64,000 nt of DNA from Alishewanella tabrizica (GTDB taxonomy: Bacteria; Pseudomonadota; Gammaproteobacteria; Enterobacterales; Alteromonadaceae): assembly GCF_014652375.1 (NCBI RefSeq), contig NZ_BMYR01000007.1, forward strand, positions 1 to 64,000. Reading direction: 5' to 3'. The translations under genes and the position numbers were made by a program. Every line of letters begins with the position of its first letter. The first letter of the stretch is position 1. The notes under the pieces were generated by a model. That model was not told the DNA's origin and made no database searches. It saw only the letters and a list, made by a program, of their open reading frames with translations. Shown piece by piece: positions 25,088-35,019 of this stretch.

Positions 25088-26782
25088 TTAAACCTTATAA
25101 TCACTTATCAGTTTGTCTAATTCCGCAGCCAAGGCCGTTAAACGTTCACTGGTTTCAGTGGCACTGCGTGTACCTACTGCAGTCTCTTCTGTTACCACCA
25201 CAATTTGATGCACGTTCTCGTTAATCGCCCCAGACACATGGGTTTGCTCTTCGGCAGCAGTAGCAATTTGCGCATTCATATTGTTAATGGTATTTACTGC
25301 AGTACTGATCTGATTTAACGCGACTTCTACTTGGCGAATTTCGTCAACACTGCTCTGGCTACTTTGTTTAAGATTACTAATAAGCTCAATCGCACCTTTA
25401 ATACCGGCTTGCAAGCGCTGAATCATTTGCTGAATTTCTTGGGTACTCTTTTGCGTACGGCTAGCTAATGTACGCACTTCATCGGCAACTACGGCAAATC
25501 CTCGGCCTGCCTCACCCGCACGAGCGGCTTCAATGGCAGCATTTAATGCCAACAAGTTGGTTTGTTCCGCAATACTGCGGATCACATCCAATACGCCACC
25601 AATACTGTCTGATTCTTTGCTTAAGTCAGCAATAACCGAGACACCGTGAGTCACCTGCTCGGCTAAACCATCAATCACACGTACGGTTTTTAATAAGGTT
25701 TGCTTAGAATTACCAACCAGATCCTCAGCATCGGCAGCGGCACCTGACGCACGCATCGCGCTGTCTGCGACTTCCGTTGCTGACGCGGCCATTTCATTCA
25801 TCGCCGTGGCGACTTGATCACTTTCTGATTGCTGCCGCTGTACCCCTAGCTCAGCTTTACGCATAATCTTATTAAGCTCAGTGGCACTCACATTTAAGGT
25901 TGAGGTTGAACCTGCAACTTGCGCGACTAAATCACGCACTTGACTCGCAAAACGGTTAAACGCTTGAGCTAATTGGGAGAGTTCATCATCACCATTTACC
26001 GCCAGACGATGGCGCAAATCCCCGCCGCCTTGGGCAATATCTGTCATGGCACTAACGGCCGATTTTAATGGCGTAATAATACTGCGTACAACAACTAACG
26101 CTAACAACATGATGGCAATCAACGCGATAACCGCAGCACTCACCGAACTCCACAAACTGGTGGTTTGCGATTCATCGGCACGCGCTTGCATCACCGCCAC
26201 TTGCTTGTCCAAACCATCAATCCAAAAACCGGTGCCTAACATTAAATTCCATTTTGTGAGTTCTTCGGCATACCCTAACTTGGGATCGGTAGTACCCGTT
26301 TCAGCATTATTCCAATGATAGTACAAATACCCTTTACCGCTGGTTGCGGCATCCCATAAACCGCGGATCACTTCAACGCCGTTGGGATCTTTTAAATCCA
26401 TTAAATTGCGTCCTTGCAGAGCAGGATTGGCCGCATGCACGACGTTAACGCCTTGTTTATCGTAAACAAAGAAGTACCCCATACTGCCGCTATCGTCGAA
26501 GCGTAATTGACGAAGGATTTCCAAGGCCTGATTTTTTATCTCGGGATTACTTGCCGCATCGGGCGCGTTATATAAATGGGCAATGGCACTTCTGCCTAAT
26601 TGCAGATAGTTTTTAATGACGGCTTGTTGGTTTTGCTGAAACATATCTTCAAAACCAGCAACGCTTTGCTGACCTAGTTGTTTAGTTTGGTACAAACTAA
26701 AACTGACCAGAAAAATAGCGAGTAATGTGCTGGGTAATAATGCCAGCAGCAATATGCGAGTTTGGATAGTTAAATTTGCCAT
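25088..26782 (-). CDS. Methyl-accepting chemotaxis protein with single Cache domain
   Basis: A 564-residue inner-membrane chemoreceptor. A membrane segment (about 8-30) is followed by a periplasmic sCache_2-type domain (about 32-205) with GYFFVYDKQGVNVVHAANPA, typical of receptors for small organic acids. A second membrane segment (about 208-232), a HAMP domain (about 233-290) and the cytoplasmic hairpin follow, with tip [20 protein letters not shown] and [13 protein letters not shown]. It signals through CheA/CheW to bias flagellar rotation. It is a single-gene unit. Confidence 0.93.
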   Translation of the reverse strand: MANLTIQTRILLLALLPSTLLAIFLVSFSLYQTKQLGQQSVAGFEDMFQQNQQAVIKNYLQLGRSAIAHLYNAPDAASNPEIKNQALEILRQLRFDDSGSMGYFFVYDKQGVNVVHAANPALQGRNLMDLKDPNGVEVIRGLWDAATSGKGYLYYHWNNAETGTTDPKLGYAEELTKWNLMLGTGFWIDGLDKQVAVMQARADESQTTSLWSSVSAAVIALIAIMLLALVVVRSIITPLKSAVSAMTDIAQGGGDLRHRLAVNGDDELSQLAQAFNRFASQVRDLVAQVAGSTSTLNVSATELNKIMRKAELGVQRQQSESDQVATAMNEMAASATEVADSAMRASGAAADAEDLVGNSKQTLLKTVRVIDGLAEQVTHGVSVIADLSKESDSIGGVLDVIRSIAEQTNLLALNAAIEAARAGEAGRGFAVVADEVRTLASRTQKSTQEIQQMIQRLQAGIKGAIELISNLKQSSQSSVDEIRQVEVALNQISTAVNTINNMNAQIATAAEEQTHVSGAINENVHQIVVVTEETAVGTRSATETSERLTALAAELDKLISDYKV

Positions 26783-27008
26783 AGAACGTTCTCAGTTAGC
26801 GGATTATTATTGCATCACCGTTGATTATAATGAATGTTTGAAAAATCGCTTGAAAACAATGCATAAATTTACTTGAATGCGTTTCAGTCAAACGACAGGT
26901 TGCCCAAAACGGCAAGGGTGCGATAAATAGCAAAGGCGCAAAAGTGGCCGAAAGACATAGCTGTTATTTGGTACGTTGTATCTGCTATAACAGGCGCTAA
27001 GAAACACC

Positions 27009-27036
27009 AGCAAGAACAGCGTATGCTGTTCTTGCT
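27009..27036. terminator. Strong hairpin downstream of fklB
   Basis: AGCAAGAACAGC (27009-27020) and GCTGTTCTTGCT (27025-27036) pair perfectly over 12 bp with a four-base loop, 9 bp past the fklB stop. There is no clear T run on the minus strand, so it may protect the mRNA end as well as terminate. Confidence 0.6.
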
Positions 27037-27045
27037 AAACAGCGC

Positions 27046-27660
27046 TTAAACGATGGCGAGTAACTCAACATCAAACACTAACGTACTAAACGGCGCAATG
27101 GCATTGCCAGCACCACGTTCACCATACGCTAAATTATGCGGTACATATAAGCGCAGCTTGCTGCCAACCGCCATTAATTGTAACGCTTCGGTCCAACCCG
27201 CGATCACGCCTGATACAGGGAACTCGGCCGGTTCACCGCGTTGGTATGAACTATCAAACACAGTACCATCGATCAGCGTACCATGGTAATGGGTGCGAAC
27301 GGTATCCGATACGGTTGGTTTGGTGCCTTCAGCGGCCACTAACACTTCGTATTGTAAACCAGATGCCGTTACTGTCACTTCAGCACGCTTGGCATTTTCA
27401 GTTAAAAATAACTCACCCGCTTCGGCTAAAGCAGCAGATTTTTCAGATTCAGCAGCTTGCATGCGCTCACTGATCACCATAAAAGCAGCACGAATTTGCT
27501 CATCAGTTACTTCAGGTTCTTGCTCCTGGTAAGCCGCGGCTAACCCTGCAGCGACCGCAGTAATATCTAATCCATCAAAGGGTCTGTCAGCCAGTTGCTG
27601 GCCCATTTGTAGACCAATTCCGTAACTCGCGTGCTGTTCTAAAGTGGTAAATTTTGACAT
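27046..27660 (-). CDS. fklB: FKBP-type peptidyl-prolyl isomerase FklB
   Basis: A 204-residue cytoplasmic prolyl isomerase matching E. coli FklB (FKBP22) along its length. The N-terminal helical dimerisation part starts TLEQHASYGIGLQMGQQL. The C-terminal FKBP domain (about 95-204) has THYHGTLIDGTVFDSS, GEPAEFPVSGVIAGWTEAL and LAYGERGAG. The ATG at 27660 gives the family N-terminus; the frame extends three codons upstream to a GTG. It lies 69 bp downstream of the YfcL gene on the same strand, so co-transcription is possible. Confidence 0.95.
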   Translation of the reverse strand: MSKFTTLEQHASYGIGLQMGQQLADRPFDGLDITAVAAGLAAAYQEQEPEVTDEQIRAAFMVISERMQAAESEKSAALAEAGELFLTENAKRAEVTVTASGLQYEVLVAAEGTKPTVSDTVRTHYHGTLIDGTVFDSSYQRGEPAEFPVSGVIAGWTEALQLMAVGSKLRLYVPHNLAYGERGAGNAIAPFSTLVFDVELLAIV

Positions 27661-27729
27661 AACGTTCACTTATGATTGGCTGATCTTGTTAGTAAGACCA
27701 GAATTAAAAAGGAAGCATATTTTACGCTA

Positions 27730-28032
27730 TCAAGGCGCAGAAGTCTCGTATAGGTGCAGTAGTTGTTGCCAAACAGCTCTAACTTGCTGTTCATCAGCAG
27801 CATTCAGCTCACCTTGCATAATGGCCTGTTGTAAACTTGCAGCAACATTACCGGTAATCTGCTCAACATCAAAAGGTTGCTCACTCACTTGTAAGGTACC
27901 GACAACTAAGTCAACGTGACCACGTAAATAACCGGCAGCAAAAAGTTCATCATCTGTAGCAACAGGCACTAATTGATCAAAATAGTCAGCTGCATGCTGA
28001 ATAAAATGCGTGGTTTGAACAAGCTCATTCAT
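27730..28032 (-). CDS. yfcL: YfcL family protein
   Basis: A 100-residue cytoplasmic protein. The core DDELFAAGYLRGHVDL matches E. coli YfcL, a small protein of unknown function. The ATG at 28032 is chosen for family length; ATGs at 28044 and 28050 are also in frame, and GAGGATGAC lies just upstream. It overlaps the end of the preceding COG3199 kinase gene by 8 bp or more, so the two are translationally coupled. Confidence 0.8.
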   Translation of the reverse strand: MNELVQTTHFIQHAADYFDQLVPVATDDELFAAGYLRGHVDLVVGTLQVSEQPFDVEQITGNVAASLQQAIMQGELNAADEQQVRAVWQQLLHLYETSAP

Positions 28033-29170
28033 CGTTTTTGTCATCCTCATAGCCTAGGCGATACATCACATAATCGTTGTAACCGGTCAGTACACTCAGC
28101 AGCCCCTGTAATTCGCGATCCAACGCCATATCACCGGTATCCGCCAATAATGGCCGTCCACCCAATTGCTGTAATTTCGTTTTAGTGGCCAACAATATAA
28201 TATTGTCTCGGCCGATGGCGCGAATAACGGCGGGAGAAAGCTGTTGATTACCGCGACCAAATACATGGCCTTGGCCACCAATTAGCGTAATTAATAATTT
28301 GCTTGGATAGGCTGCTACCAAGTCAAGTAACTGGCTGGCCGTGACATCTTTTGCCAGCAATTGACCATTTTCAATCACATCTACCCCTAACAGGGTATTC
28401 TCTAGCCCTAATTCAGCCATCACCGCAGCCACGGTTGATCCAGATCCCATCACATAGCGCACATTCTCTTGCATTTGGCCAACCACGTAGGCCGCTAAGT
28501 CATCTAATACGAGCTCTTCAGATTCTTTACCGGCCATTTTTACGCTTTGCACATACCGCAACTCGGCCGGAATACGCATTTCACCATAACGGCGCGCTTT
28601 GACGACACCTTGACGAAAGGCGATCTCGTCAATATCCATTACCGCAGCCTCTTGTTGACTGACGAGCTCACCTGCAACCAGTTTTGCCAGCAATTTTCCA
28701 GCGGCCAACGGCGATATGGCATAAACACCCGAATGGATTTTACAGCCCGCGGGGATCCCCAGCACCGTGGTGCGATCGCCGACAATATGACAAATATTGC
28801 GCGCTGTACCATCACCACCGGCAAATAACAATAGATCTATCCCCTGCTCTGCCAGCAGCGCAGCCGCCTGCTCGGTATCGTTGGCAGTGGTAGGAGCGGC
28901 AGGTGGCACATAGCATACCTCGACATTAAAACCGAGTTCATGACACAAGGCTGCGCCCATTTCGCCTGCTACCGTGACAATATGAACGCGCTCGCGCAAT
29001 GGCAATAATTGACTTAAACACACGCGGGCACGCTGCTCTGCCATCGGCACCGCACCCAATGATAACGCTTGCTCTGCAAGATCATCGCTGCCTTTTAAGC
29101 CAACACTGCCGCCCAAACCCGCCAGTGGATTAATAATAAGGCCTAACCGAAACGGTTTTATCATTTGCAT
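28025..29170 (-). CDS. ATP-NAD kinase family protein (COG3199)
   Basis: A 381-residue protein of the NAD kinase/diacylglycerol kinase-like fold. It has LGLIINPLAGLGG at the N-terminus, the nucleotide motif LLLFAGGDGTARNIC and VLGIPAGCKIHSGVYA. These are hallmarks of the COG3199 (AcoX-like) group, often annotated as predicted polyphosphate- or ATP-dependent NAD kinase. It is longer than the usual NadK (about 290), so the housekeeping NadK is probably elsewhere. The exact substrate is not known. It is followed with overlap by the YfcL gene. An in-frame ATG two codons in (29164) is an alternative start. Confidence 0.85.
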   Translation of the reverse strand: MQMIKPFRLGLIINPLAGLGGSVGLKGSDDLAEQALSLGAVPMAEQRARVCLSQLLPLRERVHIVTVAGEMGAALCHELGFNVEVCYVPPAAPTTANDTEQAAALLAEQGIDLLLFAGGDGTARNICHIVGDRTTVLGIPAGCKIHSGVYAISPLAAGKLLAKLVAGELVSQQEAAVMDIDEIAFRQGVVKARRYGEMRIPAELRYVQSVKMAGKESEELVLDDLAAYVVGQMQENVRYVMGSGSTVAAVMAELGLENTLLGVDVIENGQLLAKDVTASQLLDLVAAYPSKLLITLIGGQGHVFGRGNQQLSPAVIRAIGRDNIILLATKTKLQQLGGRPLLADTGDMALDRELQGLLSVLTGYNDYVMYRLGYEDDKNDE

Positions 29171-29404
29171 TTACTGCCCAAACTGCTTAACCAAAACTGG
29201 CTAAGTGTACTGTTTTCGTTGTGTATAGTGTACCTGCTCAGCAGCAGCTTGCCCAGTAGCACCCTTCGCATTTGAGCCAAAGACCGTTTCGAGACAATGC
29301 CTACTAAAAGCAAGTCATGTCATTAATTTGCTGCATTGCCCTGTTGCAACCGCTAACACACTGCTCTACATTAAGGCTCATTTTTACCCTTATAAGGGCA
29401 TACT

Positions 29405-30841
29405 ATGCTGCCTCTGACCGAGCAATTTAACCAACAACAACACGCATTTTTTCGCGAGCCTTATCCCAGCATAGCCAGTCGCCAGCAACGGCTACAAACA
29501 TTAGCGCTCGCCTTAAAGCAGCACACCACAGCGTTATGCGAAGCAGTCTCGGCCGATTTTGGCCAACGTAGTATTGCCGAAACGCGCTTGTTAGAAATCG
29601 CACCGACCTTGCAAGGACTGCATTATCAATTAGCCCATTTAAAACGCTGGATGCGCCCAGAGAAACGGCACGTTCATTATACGTTTGCACCGGCCAGTAA
29701 CTACGTTATGGCCCAGCCATTGGGAGTAGTTGGTATTATCGTGCCATGGAATTATCCAATCTTTTTGGCATTAAGCCCGCTAATGGCTGCCCTTGCCGCG
29801 GGTAATCAGGTGATGCTGAAATTGTCTGAGTTTACACCTGCGACCAATCAGGTTTTACGCACGTTATGCCAGCAGGCGCTTGGCGATTGTGTCAGCATTA
29901 TCGAAGGCGATGCACAGGTTGCCGCTGAGTTTGCAGCACTGCCATTTGATCATCTTTTATTCACGGGCTCCACTGCAGTAGGCTATAAAGTGATGCAAGC
30001 CGCGGCAAAAAATTTAACTCCAGTGACATTAGAGTTAGGGGGCAAAAGCCCCGTATTAATTGCGCCAGATGCCAATATTGCCACCATGACAGAGCGCCTA
30101 TTGTTTGGTAAAACGGCCAATGCCGGCCAAACCTGCGTTGCCCCCGATTACGTGTTAGTTCCCCGAGCATTACAAGATGCGCTTGTCTCACAATTAAAAG
30201 CCGACTTTGCGCGTTTTTATCCAAACTTTCCAGATACACCGGATTACAGTGCCATTATTAATACACGCCAATATCAACGCTTGCAGGCGCTGTTGAGGCA
30301 AGCCCAAGCAGCCGGTGCCGAGGTGATCCCGTGTTATACCGCGACAACAGGGATGAACAATACTGACAACGTAAAGGGTTCAGAAGACGTCAACGAAGCA
30401 AAGCGCATTATACCGCTAACCTTGATTTTAAACGCGCCAGATGACAGCCCTATACTGAAGGAAGAAATTTTTGGCCCGCTGTTACCGATTATTCCATATG
30501 ATGATATCGCAGACGCTATCGATTACATCCGGCAACGCCCCAAACCGTTAGCAATTTATGTGATAAGCGATAATCAGCCGCTGATTGAGCGCGTATTAAC
30601 ACAGGTGCAAGCAGGCGGTGTTTGTATTAATGATACCTTACTGCATGTTGCCCAAGACGATTTACCTTTCGGTGGCATTGGCCCCTCAGGTTTGGGCAAC
30701 TACCATGGCCCTGAGGGATTTAAACGCTTCTCTCATATCAAAGCTGTGCACAAAAAAGGTCGCTTCAGTAGCAGCCGCTTTATTTATCCACCCTTTGATC
30801 GCCCGTTATTCCGTGCTTTACTCAATTGGTTAAGCCGTTAA
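29405..30841 (+). CDS. Aldehyde dehydrogenase, coniferyl-aldehyde type
   Basis: A 478-residue class-3-like NAD(P)-dependent aldehyde dehydrogenase. Motifs are VPWNYPIFLAL, LFTGSTAVGYKVM, the catalytic Glu in LELGGKSP and the nucleophilic Cys in NAGQTCVAPDYVLVP, then EEIFGPLLPI. The overall pattern fits the coniferyl aldehyde dehydrogenase (CalB) group that oxidises aromatic or medium-chain aldehydes. The ATG at 29405 has AAGGG 7 nt upstream. A short polar insertion (GMNNTDNVKGSEDVNEAKR, about residues 317-335) precedes the PLTLILNAPDDS strand and looks unusual for the family. No aromatic catabolic genes are beside it, so the substrate is open. Confidence 0.88.
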   Translation: MLPLTEQFNQQQHAFFREPYPSIASRQQRLQTLALALKQHTTALCEAVSADFGQRSIAETRLLEIAPTLQGLHYQLAHLKRWMRPEKRHVHYTFAPASNYVMAQPLGVVGIIVPWNYPIFLALSPLMAALAAGNQVMLKLSEFTPATNQVLRTLCQQALGDCVSIIEGDAQVAAEFAALPFDHLLFTGSTAVGYKVMQAAAKNLTPVTLELGGKSPVLIAPDANIATMTERLLFGKTANAGQTCVAPDYVLVPRALQDALVSQLKADFARFYPNFPDTPDYSAIINTRQYQRLQALLRQAQAAGAEVIPCYTATTGMNNTDNVKGSEDVNEAKRIIPLTLILNAPDDSPILKEEIFGPLLPIIPYDDIADAIDYIRQRPKPLAIYVISDNQPLIERVLTQVQAGGVCINDTLLHVAQDDLPFGGIGPSGLGNYHGPEGFKRFSHIKAVHKKGRFSSSRFIYPPFDRPLFRALLNWLSR

Positions 30842-30952
30842 TGGGTAATCTCTAGGATTGATTGAGTCGCTAACGGATAAAGCGGCTTACTGGTTCAGCA
30901 ATGCCTTGCTTACGCCGCTGACTGGCTAAATTGCGAAGTTGTGAAGCTACTA

Positions 30953-30984
30953 AGTTGCGAAGTTGCGAAGTTGCGAAGTTGCGA
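30953..30984 (+). repeat. Four perfect 8-bp tandem repeats
   Basis: AGTTGCGA is repeated four times without change from 30953 to 30984, with degenerate copies just upstream (30931-30950). It lies in the 176-bp gap between the aldehyde dehydrogenase and MFS genes, which are convergent. A short repeat of this kind can vary by slippage, but no coding region is affected. Confidence 0.9.
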
Positions 30985-31017
30985 AGCAATATAGCGTCGC
31001 ACAGATAAATAGCTAAT

Positions 31018-32178
31018 TTAAGCAGCACGCGGCATCTGCCGCGGTAAGCTTAAGGCTAACACCATGGCGAAACCGGCGGCGAGCGCAGCTAACACATACG
31101 TCTGGCTAGCACCACTACCATTTTGCCAACTGATACCTGATACATAGGCGCCAATAGCGCCGCCGCCCCCATAAATAATGCCAGCATAAAACGCCTGACC
31201 ACGCCCGCGCTGTGCTTTTGGAAAAAACTGCTGAATAAACTGCATGGCACAACTGTGCGCAATAGCAAAACTTCCAGCATGCAATAGCATACTGAGCCCC
31301 AGCACCAGCGGAATATGGGCATAAAACGCCACAATTAACCAGCGAAGCGCGGTTAAGCCATAACACCAAGCCAATAGTGTCCGAAATCGATAACGCCCTA
31401 AAATACGCCCTGCATAGTAAAATGCCACAATCTCAGCCAGTACCGCCACGCCGATAAACAAGCCGGTTACCGTGCCCGAATAGCCAAGATCACGACTGTA
31501 CAGTGTAAAAAAGCCATAATAGGGGGCAAAACTCATTTGTAATAACAACGCCGCACCCATAAACAGCCATAGGACTTTGCTGGAAAATAGCTCGCGAAAC
31601 GACATCTTGCGCTGCGTTGTTGAAGTCAGTGTTGGCACAGCCGGTAAATTTAACAGGCTAATAAAGAGCAGTACTAAAAACAGGGTGGCCGTGGCAGGCA
31701 TAAACTCGCTGCCCCAATGCTGATAAAGCGCGCCACCCAGCATCACTAAAATAATATAGCCCACACTGCCAAAGGTACGGATTTTACTGTAAGCCCCTGC
31801 ATCATCATTTAATGCATGAAAGGTACACACTTCTAATTGCGGTAAAATCGCGGTCCAAAAAAAGCTAAACAGGGCAAAGCCTAAGAGTAATGGCCAATAC
31901 CCGGCATCAATGAAACTGGAAAACCAGGCTAAAATCGCCACCAAAGCCCCAATTCGCATAATTCGTAAGGGGTTAGCGGTGCGATCGGCTAACGTACCCC
32001 ACAAGGCAGGACCCACAATACGGGTAGCGGTCACTAAGGCCAGTAATAAGCCAATTTGCGCCGAGTCATAGCCCCGACCATCTAAGAACAGCCCAAAATA
32101 AGGCACAAAAATGCCTAACACACCAAAATAAGCAAAATAAGCCAGCGAAAGTGCTGGCTTGATAGATAAAGTTAGCAA
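31018..32178 (-). CDS. MFS transporter, HcaT/nucleoside-symporter-like
   Basis: A 386-residue inner-membrane protein with twelve predicted membrane segments. The N-terminus LAYFAYFGVLGIFVPYFGLF and GLLLALVTATRIVGPALWG resemble the MFS_1-like group containing E. coli HcaT (phenylpropionate uptake) and nucleoside:H+ symporters. No ATG lies near the N-terminus; TTG at 32178 begins 10 nt after the aroC stop with GAG about 8 nt upstream. It is the last gene of a prmB-aroC-MFS operon and its expression may depend on coupling to aroC. The substrate cannot be told from sequence. Confidence 0.83.
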   Translation of the reverse strand: MLTLSIKPALSLAYFAYFGVLGIFVPYFGLFLDGRGYDSAQIGLLLALVTATRIVGPALWGTLADRTANPLRIMRIGALVAILAWFSSFIDAGYWPLLLGFALFSFFWTAILPQLEVCTFHALNDDAGAYSKIRTFGSVGYIILVMLGGALYQHWGSEFMPATATLFLVLLFISLLNLPAVPTLTSTTQRKMSFRELFSSKVLWLFMGAALLLQMSFAPYYGFFTLYSRDLGYSGTVTGLFIGVAVLAEIVAFYYAGRILGRYRFRTLLAWCYGLTALRWLIVAFYAHIPLVLGLSMLLHAGSFAIAHSCAMQFIQQFFPKAQRGRGQAFYAGIIYGGGGAIGAYVSGISWQNGSGASQTYVLAALAAGFAMVLALSLPRQMPRAA

Positions 32179-32188
32179 GGATAACTCG

Positions 32189-33304
32189 TTATTTAGGTGC
32201 TAATTGGCGAGCAACAGCAGCGATATCGGGTGTTGCAACCTGAACATGCGCATTTTGCGCCCGATGCCGTAGCAGATGATCCAGTAACACGATGGCTAAC
32301 ATTGCTTCCGCTACTGGAACCGCGCGGATCCCCACACAAGGATCATGCCGGCCTTTCGTCACAATATCAACTACTTCACCGGAGGTGTTAATACTTTTAC
32401 CGGGAACGCTAATGCTTGATGTCGGTTTAAGGGCCATACTCACCAGTAGGTCTTGGCCACTGGAAATACCGCCCAAAGTGCCGCCAGCGTGGTTTGCGCT
32501 AAATCCCTCTGGTGTAAGTTCATCTCGACCGACAGAACCCAATTGTTCTACCACCGCGAACCCATCACCAATTTCAACCGCTTTAACGGCATTGATACTC
32601 ATCATCGCATGGGCAATATCGGCATCTAACCGATCAAACACCGGTTCCCCCAGCCCAACTGGCATGCCAGTGGCGATAACGTTGACGCGTGCGCCAACAG
32701 AATCGCCCGCTTTTTTCAGCTGACGCATATACTCATCTAACTCGGCTATTTTGCTTGGATCTGGGAAGAAAAACGGGTTCGTCTCTACGCTTTCCCATTG
32801 CAATTGCTCGGCTTTAATGGGCCCTAACTGCGCTAGATAACCCCGAATTTCGATACCGCAATGCAGCTTTAAATACTTTTTGGCGATGGCGCCTGCAGCG
32901 ACTCTGATCGCGGTTTCCCGCGCCGATGAGCGGCCACCACCTCGGTAATCACGCAAACCAAATTTATGCCAGTACGTATAATCCGCATGACCGGGCCGAA
33001 ATTGCGCTTGAATAGTGGAATAATCTTGTGAACGTTGATCCGTATTTTCTATCAGTAAACCAATACTAGCTCCCGTAGTCGTGTCATTAAAAACACCTGA
33101 CAAAATCTTTACGCAATCTTCTTCACGGCGCGCGGTGGTATAGCGCGAGGTCCCTGGCTTACGACGATCCAAATCTAATTGCAAATCGTCAACCGTCAAT
33201 GTCATCCCTGGTGGGCAACCATCAATCACGCCACCAATGGCCGGACCATGACTTTCGCCAAAGGTGGTGACCTTAAAGATTTGCCCAATACTATTACCTG
33301 CCAT
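32189..33304 (-). CDS. aroC: Chorismate synthase
   Basis: A 371-residue cytoplasmic enzyme that converts 5-enolpyruvylshikimate-3-phosphate to chorismate with reduced FMN, the last common step to aromatic amino acids, folate and quinones. Signatures are [18 protein letters not shown], the RPGHADYTY block, [20 protein letters not shown] and [11 protein letters not shown]. The ATG at 33304 has AGGA upstream. It is the middle gene of prmB-aroC-MFS, 42 bp after prmB, as in many gammaproteobacteria. Confidence 0.97.
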   Translation of the reverse strand: MAGNSIGQIFKVTTFGESHGPAIGGVIDGCPPGMTLTVDDLQLDLDRRKPGTSRYTTARREEDCVKILSGVFNDTTTGASIGLLIENTDQRSQDYSTIQAQFRPGHADYTYWHKFGLRDYRGGGRSSARETAIRVAAGAIAKKYLKLHCGIEIRGYLAQLGPIKAEQLQWESVETNPFFFPDPSKIAELDEYMRQLKKAGDSVGARVNVIATGMPVGLGEPVFDRLDADIAHAMMSINAVKAVEIGDGFAVVEQLGSVGRDELTPEGFSANHAGGTLGGISSGQDLLVSMALKPTSSISVPGKSINTSGEVVDIVTKGRHDPCVGIRAVPVAEAMLAIVLLDHLLRHRAQNAHVQVATPDIAAVARQLAPK

Positions 33305-33346
33305 CGCTATTCCTACCTATCTTAACTTACTCACGTCGATAACGTT

Positions 33347-34306
33347 TTACTCGGCTTGCGCAAACGCCTGTTGATGTGCCAAGAGATCCTGTTTACTGAT
33401 AGCAAACACGCCTAAGCCACCCGCTTTAAATTCAAGCCAACGAAATGGGACGTCTGGATATCTATACTGCAATTCAACCATACTATTGCCAACTTCACAA
33501 ACTAAAATACCGTGCTCGGTTAGATGGGCTGCCGCGTTTGACAAGATGTGTCGTGTTAGGGCTAAGCCATCGTGACCTGACGCTAACCCGAGTTCGGGTT
33601 CATGACGATATTCATCCGGTAAGTCGGCCATGTCTTCTGCATCAACATAAGGTGGATTAGTCACAATTAAATCGTATTGCTGGCCATTAAGCGCCGCAAA
33701 CCCATCAGATAACACCGGAAATACCCGCTCGTGCAGTTGGTGCTCGCTAATATTCATATCCGCTACAGTGAGTGCATCTTCGCTTATATCAACAGCATCA
33801 ACTTGGGCATCAGGAAACGCATAGGCACACGCAATCGCAATGCAGCCAGAACCTGTGCACAAATCTAAAATGAATTGTGGCGAGTTTGTCTCAGGTAACA
33901 CCGACGCAAATTTATCTTGAATCAGCTCGCCAATGGGTGAACGTGGAATTAATACCCGTTCATCAACATAGAACGGTAAATTACAAAAATAGGCTTGATG
34001 GGTCAGGTAAGCTGCTGGGATCCGCTGTTCGATGCGTTGTTGCAGTAAAGCGACAAAGGCAGCACGCTCAGGTCGATCTAGCTTCACAGGTAATAACTTA
34101 TCATCGGTAAACGGGGGTAAGTACATCACATGAGCTAATAACACAGCAGCTTCATCCCACGCATTATCGGTGCCATGACCAAAATAGACGCCTGCTTGAT
34201 GAAAACGACTTACGGCCCAACGTAACCAATCGTGAACAGTAATCAGATCATGCAACGTATGTTGCAGGTGTTCGGGATCAAAAGATGATAGCGGCTGCTC
34301 AGACAT
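33347..34306 (-). CDS. prmB: Ribosomal protein L3 N5-glutamine methyltransferase
   Basis: A 319-residue SAM-dependent methyltransferase that methylates a glutamine of ribosomal protein L3. The SAM site is [13 protein letters not shown] and the substrate-glutamine motif is NPPYVDAED. The N-terminal helical domain matches the PrmB/PrmC family. The ATG at 34306 is used; a GTG at 34318 also opens the frame. It is divergent from smrB by 47 bp and heads the prmB-aroC operon, the usual arrangement in enterics and relatives. Confidence 0.95.
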   Translation of the reverse strand: MSEQPLSSFDPEHLQHTLHDLITVHDWLRWAVSRFHQAGVYFGHGTDNAWDEAAVLLAHVMYLPPFTDDKLLPVKLDRPERAAFVALLQQRIEQRIPAAYLTHQAYFCNLPFYVDERVLIPRSPIGELIQDKFASVLPETNSPQFILDLCTGSGCIAIACAYAFPDAQVDAVDISEDALTVADMNISEHQLHERVFPVLSDGFAALNGQQYDLIVTNPPYVDAEDMADLPDEYRHEPELGLASGHDGLALTRHILSNAAAHLTEHGILVCEVGNSMVELQYRYPDVPFRWLEFKAGGLGVFAISKQDLLAHQQAFAQAE

Positions 34307-34353
34307 GGTATGCTGCACTCCAAAATTCAGATAAAAGTTGTTAACGTTCGCGC

Positions 34354-34953
34354 ATGCAGAAAAAAAATCCCCCTGCGGTTACCGCAGACTCAGGCCCCCG
34401 CAATAACGCGGACCAAGATGAGTTTTTGCTATTTCGAGACTATGTTGCTGGCACCCGACCGCTTAAGCAAGACAAGATAGCGCCTGTTGCCACACGCAGC
34501 AAGCAAAAACGCCCCACCCTGCCCAGTAACAGCCTGACTGCTGAAAAGCTGTTCTTTTTTTCCGACGAGTTTGAAATTTTTGCCGAGACGCAAGGCACAT
34601 TATCCTATGTACAAAACGGCGATGATCCCCATCTAGCGGGACGCTTGCGTCGCGGTGAATTAGCGCCACAAGTGGTATTGGATTTACATGGCATGACAGC
34701 GCAACAAGCGAAAACTGAACTTGCGGGGCTATTACAGTATTGTGAACAACAGCAATTTAACTGCGCTTGCGTGGTGCACGGCAAGGGCTTAGGTATTTTA
34801 GCGAAAAAGGTACCAAATTGGCTTATTCAGCATCCTAACGTCCGCGCTTTTCATACCGCCCCCCGTAGTTGGGGCAAACATGGCGCATTGTTATTATTAC
34901 TAAAAATTAATCAAAGCACTGAGCAACAATTTCGTGATCTTCCAGAACGTTAA
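34354..34953 (+). CDS. smrB: Ribosome rescue endonuclease SmrB
   Basis: A 199-residue protein with an N-terminal basic, partly disordered arm and a C-terminal Smr domain (about 95-190). The Smr motifs are [13 protein letters not shown] and [10 protein letters not shown], matching E. coli SmrB, which cuts mRNA between collided ribosomes. The lone ATG at 34354 lies in the short gap to divergent prmB; both promoters must sit in about 47 bp. The neighbourhood confirms the assignment. Confidence 0.95.
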   Translation: MQKKNPPAVTADSGPRNNADQDEFLLFRDYVAGTRPLKQDKIAPVATRSKQKRPTLPSNSLTAEKLFFFSDEFEIFAETQGTLSYVQNGDDPHLAGRLRRGELAPQVVLDLHGMTAQQAKTELAGLLQYCEQQQFNCACVVHGKGLGILAKKVPNWLIQHPNVRAFHTAPRSWGKHGALLLLLKINQSTEQQFRDLPER

Positions 34954-35019
34954 ACGTAACGCACATTAATGCCGTTTCATCCGGTTATCGTTCACAAAGT
35001 TGCAAAATTTTAGCATCCA

